64,000 nt of DNA from Echinometra lucunter (lineage: Eukaryota > Echinodermata > Echinoidea > Camarodonta > Echinometridae), in contig JAPZVO010000024.1 of the NCBI GenBank assembly GCA_029962745.1, positions 732,027 through 796,026 on the forward strand, given 5' to 3'. Shown here in pieces: positions 1 through 11,200 of the stretch. Numbering within the stretch: the stretch's first letter is position 1; each line of letters opens with the position of its first letter. The position numbers and the translations under genes were made by a program. The notes under the pieces are model-generated. The model worked only from the letters and a program-made list of their open reading frames with translations, was not told the DNA's origin and searched no databases.

Positions 1-296
1 AAAGAAAATATTATGTTCTCTATTTACAGTTAGTTAAATGGTTTCAGATGTGGAATTAATATAAAGCAAATATTTTTCATCACCTTCCGGTTTCAGGCAA
101 TGAGACAAACTATCACTTCCTCGGCGGTCTAACGTTAGATCTAGATGTAGCCAGACCCGACGCCATGCGGAGCACGGCGTCGGACAAAGACACGCACAAA
201 ATTTTGGCGAACCCTTTCGGTATCCCGGAAGGTATTCGGCATTTACATACATAGACTTTATGTGCGAGAGGTCGAATTTCCGGTTGACCCTCGGCG
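1..296. other. Unassigned flank
   Basis: No convincing exon, RNA or repeat structure is seen here. Open frames on both strands are short and lack splice context or a recognisable domain. The segment ends at the 8-bp target duplication of the following hAT-like MITE. Confidence 0.4.
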
Positions 297-304
297 GAGA
301 GAAC

Positions 305-871
305 CAGTGGCGGCACCAGGATTGTTAAAGTGGGGGGGGGGGGGGGGGGGGGGGCAAATGGAGGGCAAAAGAAAATGTTGGGGGGCAGGGGCAGTCAATT
401 TTTTTTGCGTGTATGGAAAAATCGAGCGTGAAGCGCGATTTTAGTTGCTGGCGTAAATCCACTTTGAGGAGTGGGGGGGGGGGGTTTATAATTGAATTTT
501 TGGACCTTTTTTTTCCTCTTACACACATCAATTTTGCGAGCGAGCAAAGCGAGCGAACAAAAAATAACCGCTTTTTTGTTTTTAATCACATTTTTTTCGA
601 ATAAATATTCGGAAATATGACGAGCGAGTGAAGCGAGCGAGCCAAAAACAGCTACTTTTCTTGTTTTTAATCGAAATTTTGAAGAGCGGAAAGTGGTATT
701 GTAGAGCACTTCACAGCTTGAATATGATACTTATGACAACATCTACTTATTTACAAATTACTGCATAATTTTTTTTTTCAGTCCTCAAAATTTCGGGGGG
801 GGGGGGGGCACCTGCATGGGGGGGGGGGCAAAGCTTCTGAGTGCCCCCCCCCCCCTTTTTGCCGCCACTGG
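305..871. mobile_element. hAT-like non-autonomous element, 567 bp
   Basis: The ends are inverted repeats, CAGTGGCGGCACC on the left and GCCGCCACTG on the right. They are flanked by a perfect 8-bp target duplication, GAGAGAAC, at 297-304 and 872-879. An 8-bp duplication with CAG/CTG termini is the hAT signature. Poly-G and poly-C runs sit just inside both ends. The interior carries two copies of a GAGCGAGCGAAGCGAGC-type word near 535-560 and 618-642. No transposase frame remains. Confidence 0.85.
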
Positions 872-879
872 AGAGAACA

Positions 880-1100
880 AAAATTCCGAGTGCAGATGAA
901 GCAATAAATCATCGTTTTTTGGTAAGTTCTAAGTCATGTAAGTTGTCAAAATAAATATGAGAAGTGAAAAAACATAAACAAATATTCAATTTTAATTAAG
1001 ATAATGTCACTTTTGTAGCTGAGGGAATTCAGCTTCATCACAAACTCGATGTTGTCGCAATTTTTGCAGCGGGTTCGCAATAATTTCCTATGCCCGCTTG
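880..1100. other. Unassigned sequence
   Basis: AT-rich sequence between two mobile elements, with no exon-like or repeat structure recognised. Its last 8 bases, CCCGCTTG, are the left target duplication of the next element. Confidence 0.3.
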
Positions 1101-2620
1101 CGCGTTTCCGTTTTACACCGTTGCCTAGGCATTTTCGCGAAAAAATCCTACAAGTGCTCTGGTGAAAGAGTCTAAGTCCTCAGCGCACATATAGACGTCA
1201 GCCAAGACATCCACTGCATGCATGCACATAATAACGTGCGCAAACGAGCTATCTACAAGTTATCTACGAGTTATCTACACTCCATTTCTCTATGACTAGG
1301 GCTGAGCCTGATCTTATCTACAGGAGAAAAAAAACAATGAAATACATAAGGAAAGAGAAGAAGACAGACGGAAGGAAGAACAAATAAAAACATACGGACA
1401 TAGGAGAGGATAGATGAGAGAAGAACAAAGAAATACATGAAGAACAGAGGATACAGAATTCATTGTATTCATATTTTTTTTGTCTTCTTTTATCTATACC
1501 TTTCCCTTTTCTTTATGGACTTCTAGGCCTAGATGGATCCATCTTTCTTTTTACATTTCTTTTGGTAATCCTCTCATCTGTTTTTTCGCCTTCAGTTCCT
1601 TAAAGGCCCCTTTTCCTTCTGTATTTTTTTTCTTTGCTCATCGATTTCTCTCTGTATACGTACACGATAGCCACGTGCGCCGCTGGTCGTAATGAGAGAG
1701 CTGAAAACCGAGAGATTCATCTCTAGGTAGACCTATAGACCAATTTCACAACGCAAGAGGGCAGCAGATTGTTCGACACAGTTCGACATACTGGGGTGGG
1801 CGCTCCAAGTTTTATAGTACACAAGTCAATGGCGCGTTATGTACATTCGTTCGATTTTTTGTCTATTTTGACCAATATATGCAGATTGATTTTAATATTT
1901 GCAATGAGAAATTATCAGGGAAGTTCAGGTCGCAGCTGTGCGGTGCTCAAATGCCACAAGGATTAGAGAAAGTTTAAAAATTGGAAGCTAACTGAGTGCG
2001 AAATTCACTCGCTTTTGACTCATGAAGCCTGTTTGTGTGAGAAGCCGTACTCCCTACACTGGTTTCCGTAAGCAATGTGAAGGAATTCGTCGCCAGTGGG
2101 TAAAAACATCAACAGAAGGGACTTTTAAGTCAAGAAACATATCATTATGTACTTTGGCGTAAAATTCAATGAGTGAAAACTTGACTTTGTAAACAGGGTA
2201 AGATTTAGGGCTCCCGTTTACTACGGCTTCTATGCTGCAATCGAACTTTTACTGACAAAACTAAGTTGAAAAACCATCGAAATTACAAAAATACATCATA
2301 CCTTCATCCGTCAGATATGACCATTGTCTTACCTCATCTACCCATGTATCCATGCTTTATTATTGATCTAGAATAAAGTAAATGGAACAATATCGGGGCA
2401 TATCTCATATCTTACATTCATTTTGCACACAGAGCCAATCGCGGTCAGCGCGCTTGCCCACAGCAGCAATGGCGTCGCCGATAGAGGGCCGAATACATAA
2501 ACCGGCCGTGAAATTGGTCTATATGTGGCTGAAGGGCTGAACGAAACCTAGACTTTGAAACCAGCACGTTTGATGCAATTAATCGAAAAACTGCCTAGGC
2601 TACGGTGTAAAACGGAAACG
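1101..2620. mobile_element. DNA element with about 29-bp TIRs and 8-bp TSD, split by a second element
   Basis: The left end (CGTTTCCGTTTTACACCG then TTGCCTAGGCA, from 1103) and the right end (TGCCTAGGC, TACGGTGTAAAACGGAAACG, to 2620) are inverted copies of about 29 bp with one mismatch. The 8-mer CCCGCTTG occurs directly outside both, at 1093-1100 and 2621-2628, offset by 2 bp on the left. A 786-bp THAP-like element sits inside at 1736-2521, so the original element was about 730 bp. No transposase is visible, and the superfamily (hAT or P-like) is unresolved. Confidence 0.6.
1736..2521 (+). mobile_element. THAP-like DNA element, copy 1
   Basis: A 786-bp element with terminal inverted repeats TAGACCAATTTCAC / GTGAAATTGGTCTA, flanked by TA on both sides. 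Three further near-full copies and one end fragment occur in the window. Near 1925-2060 a broken frame encodes a cysteine-rich stretch: CAVLKC, then CEIH, then CLCEKPYSLH followed by a WFP (RFP in another copy). This resembles the zinc-binding start of THAP-type fingers found in P-like transposases. Here it is broken by a stop after CHKD. Non-autonomous. Confidence 0.75.
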
Positions 2621-2628
2621 CCCGCTTG

Positions 2629-3360
2629 TACAGCGCTGTGCATCTATACTTACTGTAACTGTTAGATGTAACTGTTATCAAGCTACACGCTAAGATAGCT
2701 AGCTGCATCCAGATCGCCTCGGAAGTGATAGTTTGACCATCACCTTCACCAATGGTGATTTTTTGCTTATTAGAATTTTACATTAGGCACTTACGAGTAG
2801 GTCTGTTATGTCTGTATTGACGACTTCAAGTTATACTTCAGCAGGATCTGCTATTTGAATACCTCACGATTCTCCTTCCGAGCTAGCTTCTTTTCGTCCG
2901 ATCCACACAAGTTCATGAAGTTAGCGTGAGTGGCTCTGATAAGTGATAGTGATACCGTACTGTACTCTGTACTGTAACTGTTAGTGTTAGTCCTAGAAAC
3001 TATAAATTTGTAACCTAATTTCTAAATGTAGATCTAGTACAGTTTCTAGTCACAAATAATCTCGGTCAAGATGACCGTACCGCACCCTGAGTCTATACAC
3101 GCACGGTATGATTCATGCACAGAGATTGCGTAATGCCTTTGGCTTTGCCTCCAAAGTTACTAGTAGTTCAAAATGAGCATTGAGCTAGCTGCTAGCTACA
3201 GCCTGCGTACTTTAAGCTTGTAACCATCTATCCACTGGAGAATCTCTACGTATTCTCTGTGTTACCTGAACATCACGGCCTATAAAAACACCATAAAAAT
3301 AATTTCGGTCCCTTAGCGACAGGAGAGCCCTTGAGCGACAGTACGACGAATGCGAGACAT
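2629..3360. other. Unassigned sequence
   Basis: No coding exon, RNA or repeat is recognised. Short repeated words (TAACTGTTAG) occur around 2645-2680 and 2985. Confidence 0.3.
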
Positions 3361-3383
3361 ACGAGAGGATGACGAACACACAA

Positions 3384-3930
3384 TTAAGAAGGAGGAGGAG
3401 GAGGAGAAGAAGAAGAAGAATTAAGGAGGAAATAGAGGAGGAGGAGGAGGAGTAGGAACAAGAACTAAAGAAGAAAAAGAAGGATAAGAAAGAAAGAAAG
3501 GGCTAGAAGAAGATCATGAAGAAGGAGAAGAAACTTAGAAAAAGAAGAAGGAGGAGGAGGAGGAGAAGAAGAAGGATAAGAAGAAGGGAATCAAGGTCGA
3601 GCCTGGAGCTAGAGGCGAAAAACAGAAGAAGGAGGAATAATTCGAAAGAAAGATTAGAATAAAAAGAATGAAGGAGGAGGAAGAGAGAAAGGAGGAGTCA
3701 AAGAAAAAGAAGAAGAAGAACTTAGAAAAAAAGAAGACGGAAGGAATTAAAAAGAAGGAGAAAAAGACTCGGAAGAAGAAAAAGAAGAGGAGGAAGAAGA
3801 AAAAGAAGAGGAGGAAGAAAAAGAAGAACAAAAGGAATCGAAGGAGGGGAGAAGATTAAGAACTTGGAGGAGATTAAGACCGAAGAAGAAGAAAGAAAGA
3901 ACGAAAGAAGGAAAGAAACGGAAGGAAAGC
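3384..3930. repeat. Polypurine GAA/GGA tract, about 550 bp
   Basis: One strand is almost entirely purine, built of degenerate GAA, GGA and AAG triplets. This gives artefactual Lys/Glu-rich frames on + and Phe/Ser-rich frames on -. Long mirror-like purine tracts can form triplex DNA. No gene is supported here. Confidence 0.9.
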
Positions 3931-4404
3931 CCCGATTTATTGTTATTAAGTTAAATTTTTCTGTTCTTGTCGTTCCTCGGGTCGCATGATATCCTTTTGA
4001 TTGCAAATTGTTTTTGTACTCTGTAATGTTTTCTTTACCGAATAAATGATAATAATAATGAATTATTAAAAAGAAAGAAAAACCGAAGAATAAGGACCGA
4101 GAAGAATGAGAAAAGGAAGAATTAGGGAGGAGGATTAGGCAGGACGGAGCCAATGCAGGACTTCTAAAAGAGGGAGCACAGCCTATAGTACGTCAGTAAT
4201 TTTCTGACAATAGGAATTTTTTTTCTCGAACAAGGAAAAAAAAAATTATCTGGGCCGGGCGTTTGATTGGCCGCCGGCTCTCAGCCAATCAGATGCTTAT
4301 AATCAACAGTTGTCTGTAAAAAAAAAAAAAATCACTGACAAGACACTTGCATGATGAAACGTGGGAGGGGGTGGTTTCAAAAAGGGCAGGAGAGCACGTG
4401 TCGG

Positions 4405-4912
4405 AAATGGCTTTTGCTAAACACTCGGGTCGCGTCGCGCTGGAAAACACTTGGGTCGCGGCCACAGTCGTCTTCTATTTCTGTGGTCGCGGCTCGTTGG
4501 GTATGGTGCTCCAAATGTTAACTAGGTTATTCGGTCCAAAACTAGTCAGTGTATGTACAGTAAACGACTAGAATATTCATAGCCACGCCTAAATGGATCC
4601 TCCCGCCCTCTGCTATGCACACACTAAGGAAACAAAGTCAATGGCCGGACGAATTGAATATAGCAGGATTAATGCCTGCTTAATGATGAGATATCATAAT
4701 TATAAATCCTTTCTGTTTAATTATTGTAGGAGGTTTTTGTTGCAAAATCGTCTATTGCATTTCACTTTGTAACGAAATGGTTCACTGTTAGAGTTTTGAG
4801 TGAACTTTTGACACCAAGTTGTGGAGCCTTTTGGACCAAATAACTTAGATAATACTTGGCGCACCATACCCAGCGAGCCGCGACGCGACCCGAGTGTTTA
4901 GTAAAAGCCTCG
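4405..4912. repeat. Imperfect inverted repeat, about 100-bp arms
   Basis: The segment from GGCTTTTGCTAAACACTCGG (near 4409) through GGTATGGTGC to about 4540 returns inverted at about 4825-4909, for example CGACGCGACCCGAGTGTTTA. The left arm carries about 53 extra bases between the GC-rich block and GCTCGTTGGG. It is probably a foldback MITE. ATTGGCC and GCCAATC, an inverted CCAAT pair, lie just upstream near 4270-4290. Confidence 0.6.
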
Positions 4913-5098
4913 GAAATGCCCCCTCCCTAAATCCACTGGACCAGGCTCAACAGAAAAATCTGCCCAGTTGCAAGAGTAGCAGTTTTGACTTTGGATGATG
5001 AAGAGATCTCTGCTTAACTTATAGCGAGACACATTCATCAATCTCATTATTAAGCAGGGTAAGAATCCATATAACTGTATAAGAATGCAGGCCTGTCC

Positions 5099-5684
5099 TT
5101 AAAGGAGAATGGAACCCAGGCATCAGGGTGCTCTTAGAGAATCGAGATGACTAAGAAGAGTAAAGGGTAAAAATTTAAGCAAAATCGGACGATCTGTTCA
5201 AAATTTATGAATTTTGAAAGTTTAGGTAATCACTATTTTGGGGATCCTTGAGTTGGCAACTTTAACAGCATCTGTGATGTCATCGTGGACAACTCTCCAT
5301 TCATTTTGTGCATAAATTTTCAAAAAATTGATTTATATGAAATTTCAAGTCAGGAATCAACAGGATTCTTCCCAAAATGCTTGTAGAATTGATGTAGCCA
5401 TGTCATACTCAAACAATAAATCAAATGAATTTCTGTTTTTGTTGAAAATGGAGAAAATGTGAAATTCTGTGTACAAAATGAATGGAGAGTTGTCCACGAT
5501 GACATCACAGATGCTGGCAAAGTTGCCAATTCAAGGATCTCCATAATAAGGATTTACTTAAACTTTCAAAGTTAATAACTCTTGAACAGTTTGTCCGATT
5601 TTGCTCAAACTTTCACTATTTACTCTTCTTGTTCTTCTTCATTCACTGGAAGCACACTGATGTCTGGGTTGAATTTTCCTTTAA
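5099..5684. mobile_element. Foldback MITE with TTAAAGGAGAA ends
   Basis: The left end TTAAAGGAGAATGGAACCCA and right end (GGGTTGAATTTTCCTTTAA) are inverted. Long imperfect arms of about 200-250 bp share words such as GACAACTCTCCATTCATTTT on opposite strands. Related fragments occur at 60236-60440 and from 62358. The TTAA termini suggest a TTAA-targeting family, but this is not proven. Confidence 0.7.
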
Positions 5685-5944
5685 CGGAAATTCTCTTGTA
5701 TTTTGTTTTTCTTTTCAAAATTGAATAAGACGATGGCTTATTAGTGATCGAGTAAAGCATTAGATAGGCCTACTTCTCCTGGTGCATGGAGAAACTTCAC
5801 GTGAAGTTTTCAAGGTGCACCATGTAATATTTTCAACGGAATATGAGCCTCACCCGCTTAGCCAGGGGCGGTGGGGGCGGTCGCCCCCCCAAAACCTTCC
5901 CAAACAAAAAGAAAAAAATAAAGCAAGAATAGTTGTGGCTTTAA

Positions 5945-7675
5945 GTCATTAATCCTAGAATTGTAAAAGAAATTAGTAAATATATCGCAAATCATCTGTC
6001 CTTTAATTTCAATTTAACCTTTTCAGTCGGAAATATTCCTGACAGTTCGAAAATTGCAAAAGTCATTTTTATTCACAAGAAAGACGACGTCTATTCTTAC
6101 TATTAAGAATTATTGTCTTATTACAATATTACCTCTCTTTTCTAAAGTTCTCGAAAAGACTTTATTCGTTCTTGTGCAAACATCTTGAATGACAATCATT
6201 TTGGATTTAGGAAAACTCATTCGGTTGACATGGCACTGATTAAGCTTACTGATTCTATTTGTACTACTTTTGATGGTAAAGAAAATTGTTTAGGAATATT
6301 TATTGACCTGTCAAAAGCATTTGATAGCCTATATAAACCATCACATTTTGCTACACAAACTTAAGAAGAATTTCCTTACAATGGTTTGAAGATTATTTAC
6401 ACAACAGGAAGCATTTTACTTTATTCCCGTCATGTTCTGGCTTGTTCATTCTGGCGTTCCGGCGTTCCTCAGGGGTCTATTTTAGATCCGCTATACTGTT
6501 TTTGATTTATACCAATGACATTACATCATTTATATCAGTGACAATTACAAAGCCTCTACCAAATTTCAATATTTTCTATAAGCAGATGATACCAACCTTC
6601 TTTCCTCCAATAAGGATTTACACCATTTATTTATTCTGAACTCCAAAAATTTCTGATTGGTTTTCTACAAACAAACTTTTTTGTATAAGTATTGAAAAAA
6701 CTACACTGTAAAAAAAATACCGTAAAAATTTCGGTGGAAAGTCGTGCAGCAAGTTGCCACCCAATTACCGTAATTTTTACGGTTGAACTGTATTGTAAAT
6801 TAAGGCTTTCCACTGTGTATTACGTAATAGTTACCGTTATTTTAACAATAAAATAAAATAAAATGGGCCAACCGTTAAAATAACGGTAATTATTACGTAA
6901 TATACAGTGGTTAGTCGTAATTCATAATACAGTCCAACCGTAAAAATTACGGTGGAAAGTCGTGCAGCAAGTTGCCACCCAATTACCGTAATTTTTACGG
7001 GTAATTTTTTACAGTGTAAATCATGCTTTTTCAGACAAGGCGCTACAATGTTTCTCACAATTTTGACATCAAAATGAACTCTACCAAAATAGAAGAGGTA
7101 CGCGTTACAAAAATTTTTGGGGTGCTTGTAGATAATAATATACTATCTTGGAACAATCATATTTCGAATTTAGAAATCAAATTATCAAGAGGTATCATGA
7201 GCAAATTGGTCTCTATATTTTGGCATCTAATGTCATCGTGTTTATGTTGTACAATACGCTTATTTCTTGCCTTAATTATTATAGCGTGCATGTTTACATA
7301 TCGAATTTTCTGTATGACGGCCCAAAAATAACTCAAGCGTCTGCTTTTTCTGGCTGAGGTCTTATCAGATTATTCTAAAATTTTGATTTGAAACAACTAG
7401 CTATGATTATTATGCCCAATCTCCAATCTCTTTTTATTTTCCAAGTTACATGTCATCGGTCTTCCGTTTTTACTTTTCTATTTAGTTTCTATTTTTTAAA
7501 GTAACGTCTATGTATATGTTTTCCTTTTGTACTTGTACATGTACTAATGTTTCTTGTTTAGAATTGTATTTTTTTGTATTAATCACATTTCTATGATCTG
7601 TTTGTGAACTTTGAAATTTATAACCTTGATTTTATATCTATCTTTAATGTTGAATTAAATTGAATTGAGTTGAAT
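5945..7675 (+). pseudogene. CR1/L2-like LINE reverse transcriptase, broken and interrupted
   Basis: Frameshifted fragments give the usual RT landmarks in order: a segment ending IPDSSKIAKVIFIHKKDD near 6030-6085, LPLFSKVLEK near 6130, FGFRKTHSVD near 6205, FIDLSKAFDS near 6300 and GVPQGSI near 6465. The C-terminal part follows around 7020-7350 (MNSTKIEEVRVTKIFGVLVD, then LYNTLIS). Several frameshifts and stops make it non-functional. A MITE at 6704-7016 splits it. The 3' end at 7645-7675 is a degenerate TTGAATTGAATTGA-type tail, typical of CR1/L2 elements. It abuts the left edge of the segment duplicated at 54.8 kb. Confidence 0.82.
6704..7016. mobile_element. CACTGTAAAAA MITE with TA TSD, inside the LINE
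   Basis: Ends are CACTGTAAAAAA and TTTTTTACAGTG, flanked by TA on both sides (6702-6703, 7017-7018). The interior contains several inverted copies of CCGTAAAAATT and GTCGTGCAGCAAGTTGCCAC. It inserted into a reverse transcriptase gene, so it is younger than that LINE copy. Confidence 0.85.
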
Positions 7676-8253
7676 CGAATAATGTCTGGATCACGCGATG
7701 TACAAGGTCCACGCGAGCGGATGGAATGTTGTCAACAAAACAATAAAAGCTCTTAATATTATGCAGTGGCGTAGCTACATATAGACGTTAATATCAGGAA
7801 AGGGGGGGGGGGGAAATCGCAGCTTACGATAGTCCATGGCCACCCCCCCCCCCACAACCGATATTTTCTAGGCCATTGTTGACGATTGTGCAGTGCTACG
7901 TCTTTCTACTGGCTTTATTGGAAAATTTGATTATTACCTGAACTGTGGCTGACCCTTTTCCCCTGTTAGATATGGGTCAGAAGATATAGGGGCATCTTGC
8001 CCGTTTACCCCTCCTTTGAATACGCCAGTGAAAGACGTGCATGATTTTGGCAAATAATAGATTTGTAAGCATATTGGTCTGCGGAAACGAGCATTCGAAA
8101 TGCCCTCTCTTGTGGTAGAAGGGGATCACAAATATGGGTAACTAGTGAACACTATATAATTTTGAACGCCACTTGCTATATCGTCAACTTGCCATATTTT
8201 TCCATTACTGGATTGTGTAAAGAACCTGGTACTGCTAAGCATATTCCAATTTA

Positions 8254-8281
8254 ATGGCGGATTTGGAAATTTTTGAATTCG
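8254..8281 (+). CDS. Gene A exon 1 (start codon)
   Basis: ATGGCGGATTTGG opens the frame, followed by donor CG|GTAAAA (phase 1). Encodes MADLEIFEF. The homologous exon of copy B differs by a 6-bp in-frame indel and three substitutions. It is short, so it is supported mainly by phase agreement with exon 2 and by the second copy. Confidence 0.6.
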
Positions 8282-11200
8282 GTAAAAATCCGTTTTGATT
8301 TACTTTAATAAATTATGATTATAAAGATGTGTATAACTAACATGTTTGTATAAAATTTATTCGAAATCATTGATATCATACTTTCATCTTGCTCACTGCA
8401 GATCTGTCAATGTCCGAGAGAGATGGACTGCGTCTTCTACAGGAAATCGAAAAGGCAAGTGTATTTTATTTGCGATGGGGCATGGCCACCAAGACAGACA
8501 GTATTTCCTCATACTAAAGGGTGATGGGTGGGCACTGACATCACTCCAAGAATCTGACCCCCCCCCCACCCTCCCCCGCATCATGGGCGTATATTATGCC
8601 CAAGATCGTTGTAGACTCAATAAGTGCTTTTTATTAAAGAACATACGCAGGGGTCAATTCCCGTGGGGATGGGTAGAAATTGAAAAAAAAAAATCCCTCT
8701 CTGCCACCTCTCCCTATCCCTTTCCTTTATCGATCGACCAAATAGTTCTCTTGTCCTCTCATTTTCCTTAATGATATTATAATTCCTTCTTCTGCTCCTT
8801 CATTTTTTTCTCCTCCCTTTCCTCCTTTCTAGGTAAAACTATGTTCTTTTGCTTCTCTCCCTCCTTTCTAAGCACGATCCCCTATATATGGGCCCGCCCT
8901 TGCATGTTTTTGTTGGTTTGATGTTTTTTGACGAGTCTTAAAGAAGAGTTGGTGACTTGGTTATACTTAAACTTATAATTATGCAGAGTTGTTTTAAGGG
9001 CTAGACTGAGTCTACTAAGACTCACAATTATCAACGGTTTCACGTAGAGTTTCTTTTTTTTTTTTGGGGGGGGGGGAGTAGCAAGTGAGCATTTTTCCAA
9101 CTATAATAATATTCCAACCATGTATATCTCAAGTGAGGAAATGATTAACAGATCAGTGCAGGAGAATAGTGATTAGATAACTCACCGATTTCCATCATCA
9201 TCTGATACACGGGGGGGGGGGGGGGGGGGGGGTGTTTCACAAGGAGTTAAGTTTGACTTAGAGTCGTGCTTAAGCACCAATGCACATCCGGTAGTTAACG
9301 CGTAATCGCACTGATAGACTTCCAATAGTGCGCGTCCCCTGAGCATGATCTGACCAAGAGGGTGATGCCTAATATACAGCGCGCAAGTAGGAATTTAAGT
9401 GCGACTTTAGTCAAACTTAAATCTTTGTGAAACACCCCAGGTCACTTCTTCTAAAAGAGAATCTTACTACCCGGGGGGGGGGGGGGGTACTCGACCCCAA
9501 AAGTGGTAGGTATGTGCCGCGGGCGAGACAAAATATGGGGGCTTTGGAACGGGCTTATTGTGAAAAGGAGAGTCTTCGGAACGGGCTTCAGAACAACAAA
9601 TGTTTGTGAAAACGGGGGTCTTTGGAACGGTTCGCCTGCGTGTGTGTGCGTATGTATCCCTATGGAACGGGCATACGTGCATGCAGCTAGCCCGCGGCAC
9701 GGACGGTGGGTACGCTCGCGCAGAAGCGATGGTCGGACAGCTCTGCGGGCCGCTTTTCACCAAAAATGCAGCTCATTGTAGCGGATCAATGCGGCCGGAA
9801 CGGCGTAACGAAAAATATGCTATGCTTTTGAACGGCTTTCTTTGTTCTTTTTCTCAATAAGATAAAAATGCTATGCTTTGGAACGGAAATTTGAGTGTAA
9901 AATGGGGGTCTTATCCGCGGCACATACCCACCACGCATTATATACTGAATGCCCCCCCCCCCCCCCCGGGCTTACTACTTTTTGCGATTGCGAAAGGAGT
10001 CAAGTAAGTCTGTCCTATCACTACCGTGTGTCCCCCCAAAAAACTTTACACTTTTGAAATGGCTGCCAAATAAAAAATATATGATTCTGGCTGAAAAGGT
10101 TTATATTTATGGATACCTCATGGACTCAACTTTCACATGAGACCAAAAAGGCTGAAAATAATTCATGCTTGGGTGAGCACTGCTCACTTTTGTAAAGGGT
10201 ATGAAAATTAGGTTGCGCAGGAATTGCGCCTTCCAATTTGTGAGAGGTAAATCCTTTGTAGGCTACAAAATTGAGGGTGATATGATAAATTCATGATCAG
10301 TTGCAGTCAGTTTAGGTTTGCTGAGTGTATTTTATGGTTTATTAAGTCAAAATTTACGCATGAGTGAACGGGAATTGCATTCATTATTGTAGCATTGTAC
10401 CTTTCCCTGGTAGAATCAGTGGTGTGTTCATGGGAGTCGGGATTGGGTGATGGTGCAGGGAGGTGAGATGTAAGGTAGGACTTTGTTGGGTAAAACACCA
10501 CTAAAACAGTCTTTAAACGGTATTCTGGGAACTGTTTTAACGGTGTTGTAAGTCATCAAAGCCACACCCACCACAAAAATGTCATCCAATAGGGAAAGTC
10601 GTAAGAGATGGTTCTAAGATGATTCAGCCAATAAGATCGCCCCCTGGCGAAGGGGTGCGTGAAATGCGTAAACTTATATTAGCGTTGTAAATGAGCGCAT
10701 TAAATTGCGCTTAGTTTCTTACTTGAATTAACGTAACTGATGCAATGCTGTGACAGAATTAGTTGTGCAAATCATCTCTGATATTATCGCAGACACTCGG
10801 CAAATTTCTCAATGCGAGGCAAAAATTCTCTCGAAATGTTGTTTTGGAATATCACAAAGGTTTACTGGATCTCGTTATCCTCCTCATCATTGCAACCAAA
10901 AACACAATGAGCGAGAAAATTTGCCGCCATGACATACCGCATACAAAGTTACAACACCTCCCACCTTGTTTTATCTCATGAGCATGTTTTTTCCAGTGGA
11001 AAAAAGTTAAAACAGAAGATAAATTAACGGGGTGGTATTCTGAGACTGTTTTAACTCTGTTTTAAGTCTGTTTTAGCAAATCGGTATTCTGAACACCGTT
11101 TTATCTCTGTTTTAACTTTTGTTTTAAGTTTTGTTTTATCTTTCTAACCGCGCATCTTACTTTGCATGCCTGGCGCAAGTCGTGCGCAAGCGCGTAAAAA

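Noticed and set aside
262..709. Open frames crossing poly-G/poly-C runs
   Set aside because: They read through a hAT-like MITE with target duplications and consist of Gly or Pro runs.
3535..4153. Long Phe/Ser-rich and Lys/Glu-rich open frames
   Set aside because: They are by-products of the polypurine tract; both strands stay open only because stop codons are rare in such sequence.
8393..8584. Minus-strand frame over exon 2 that is conserved in copy B
   Set aside because: It looks coding because both copies stay open and many changes are silent, but it has no splice partner or domain. The + strand exon joins upstream and downstream exons in phase. I keep this as the main alternative.
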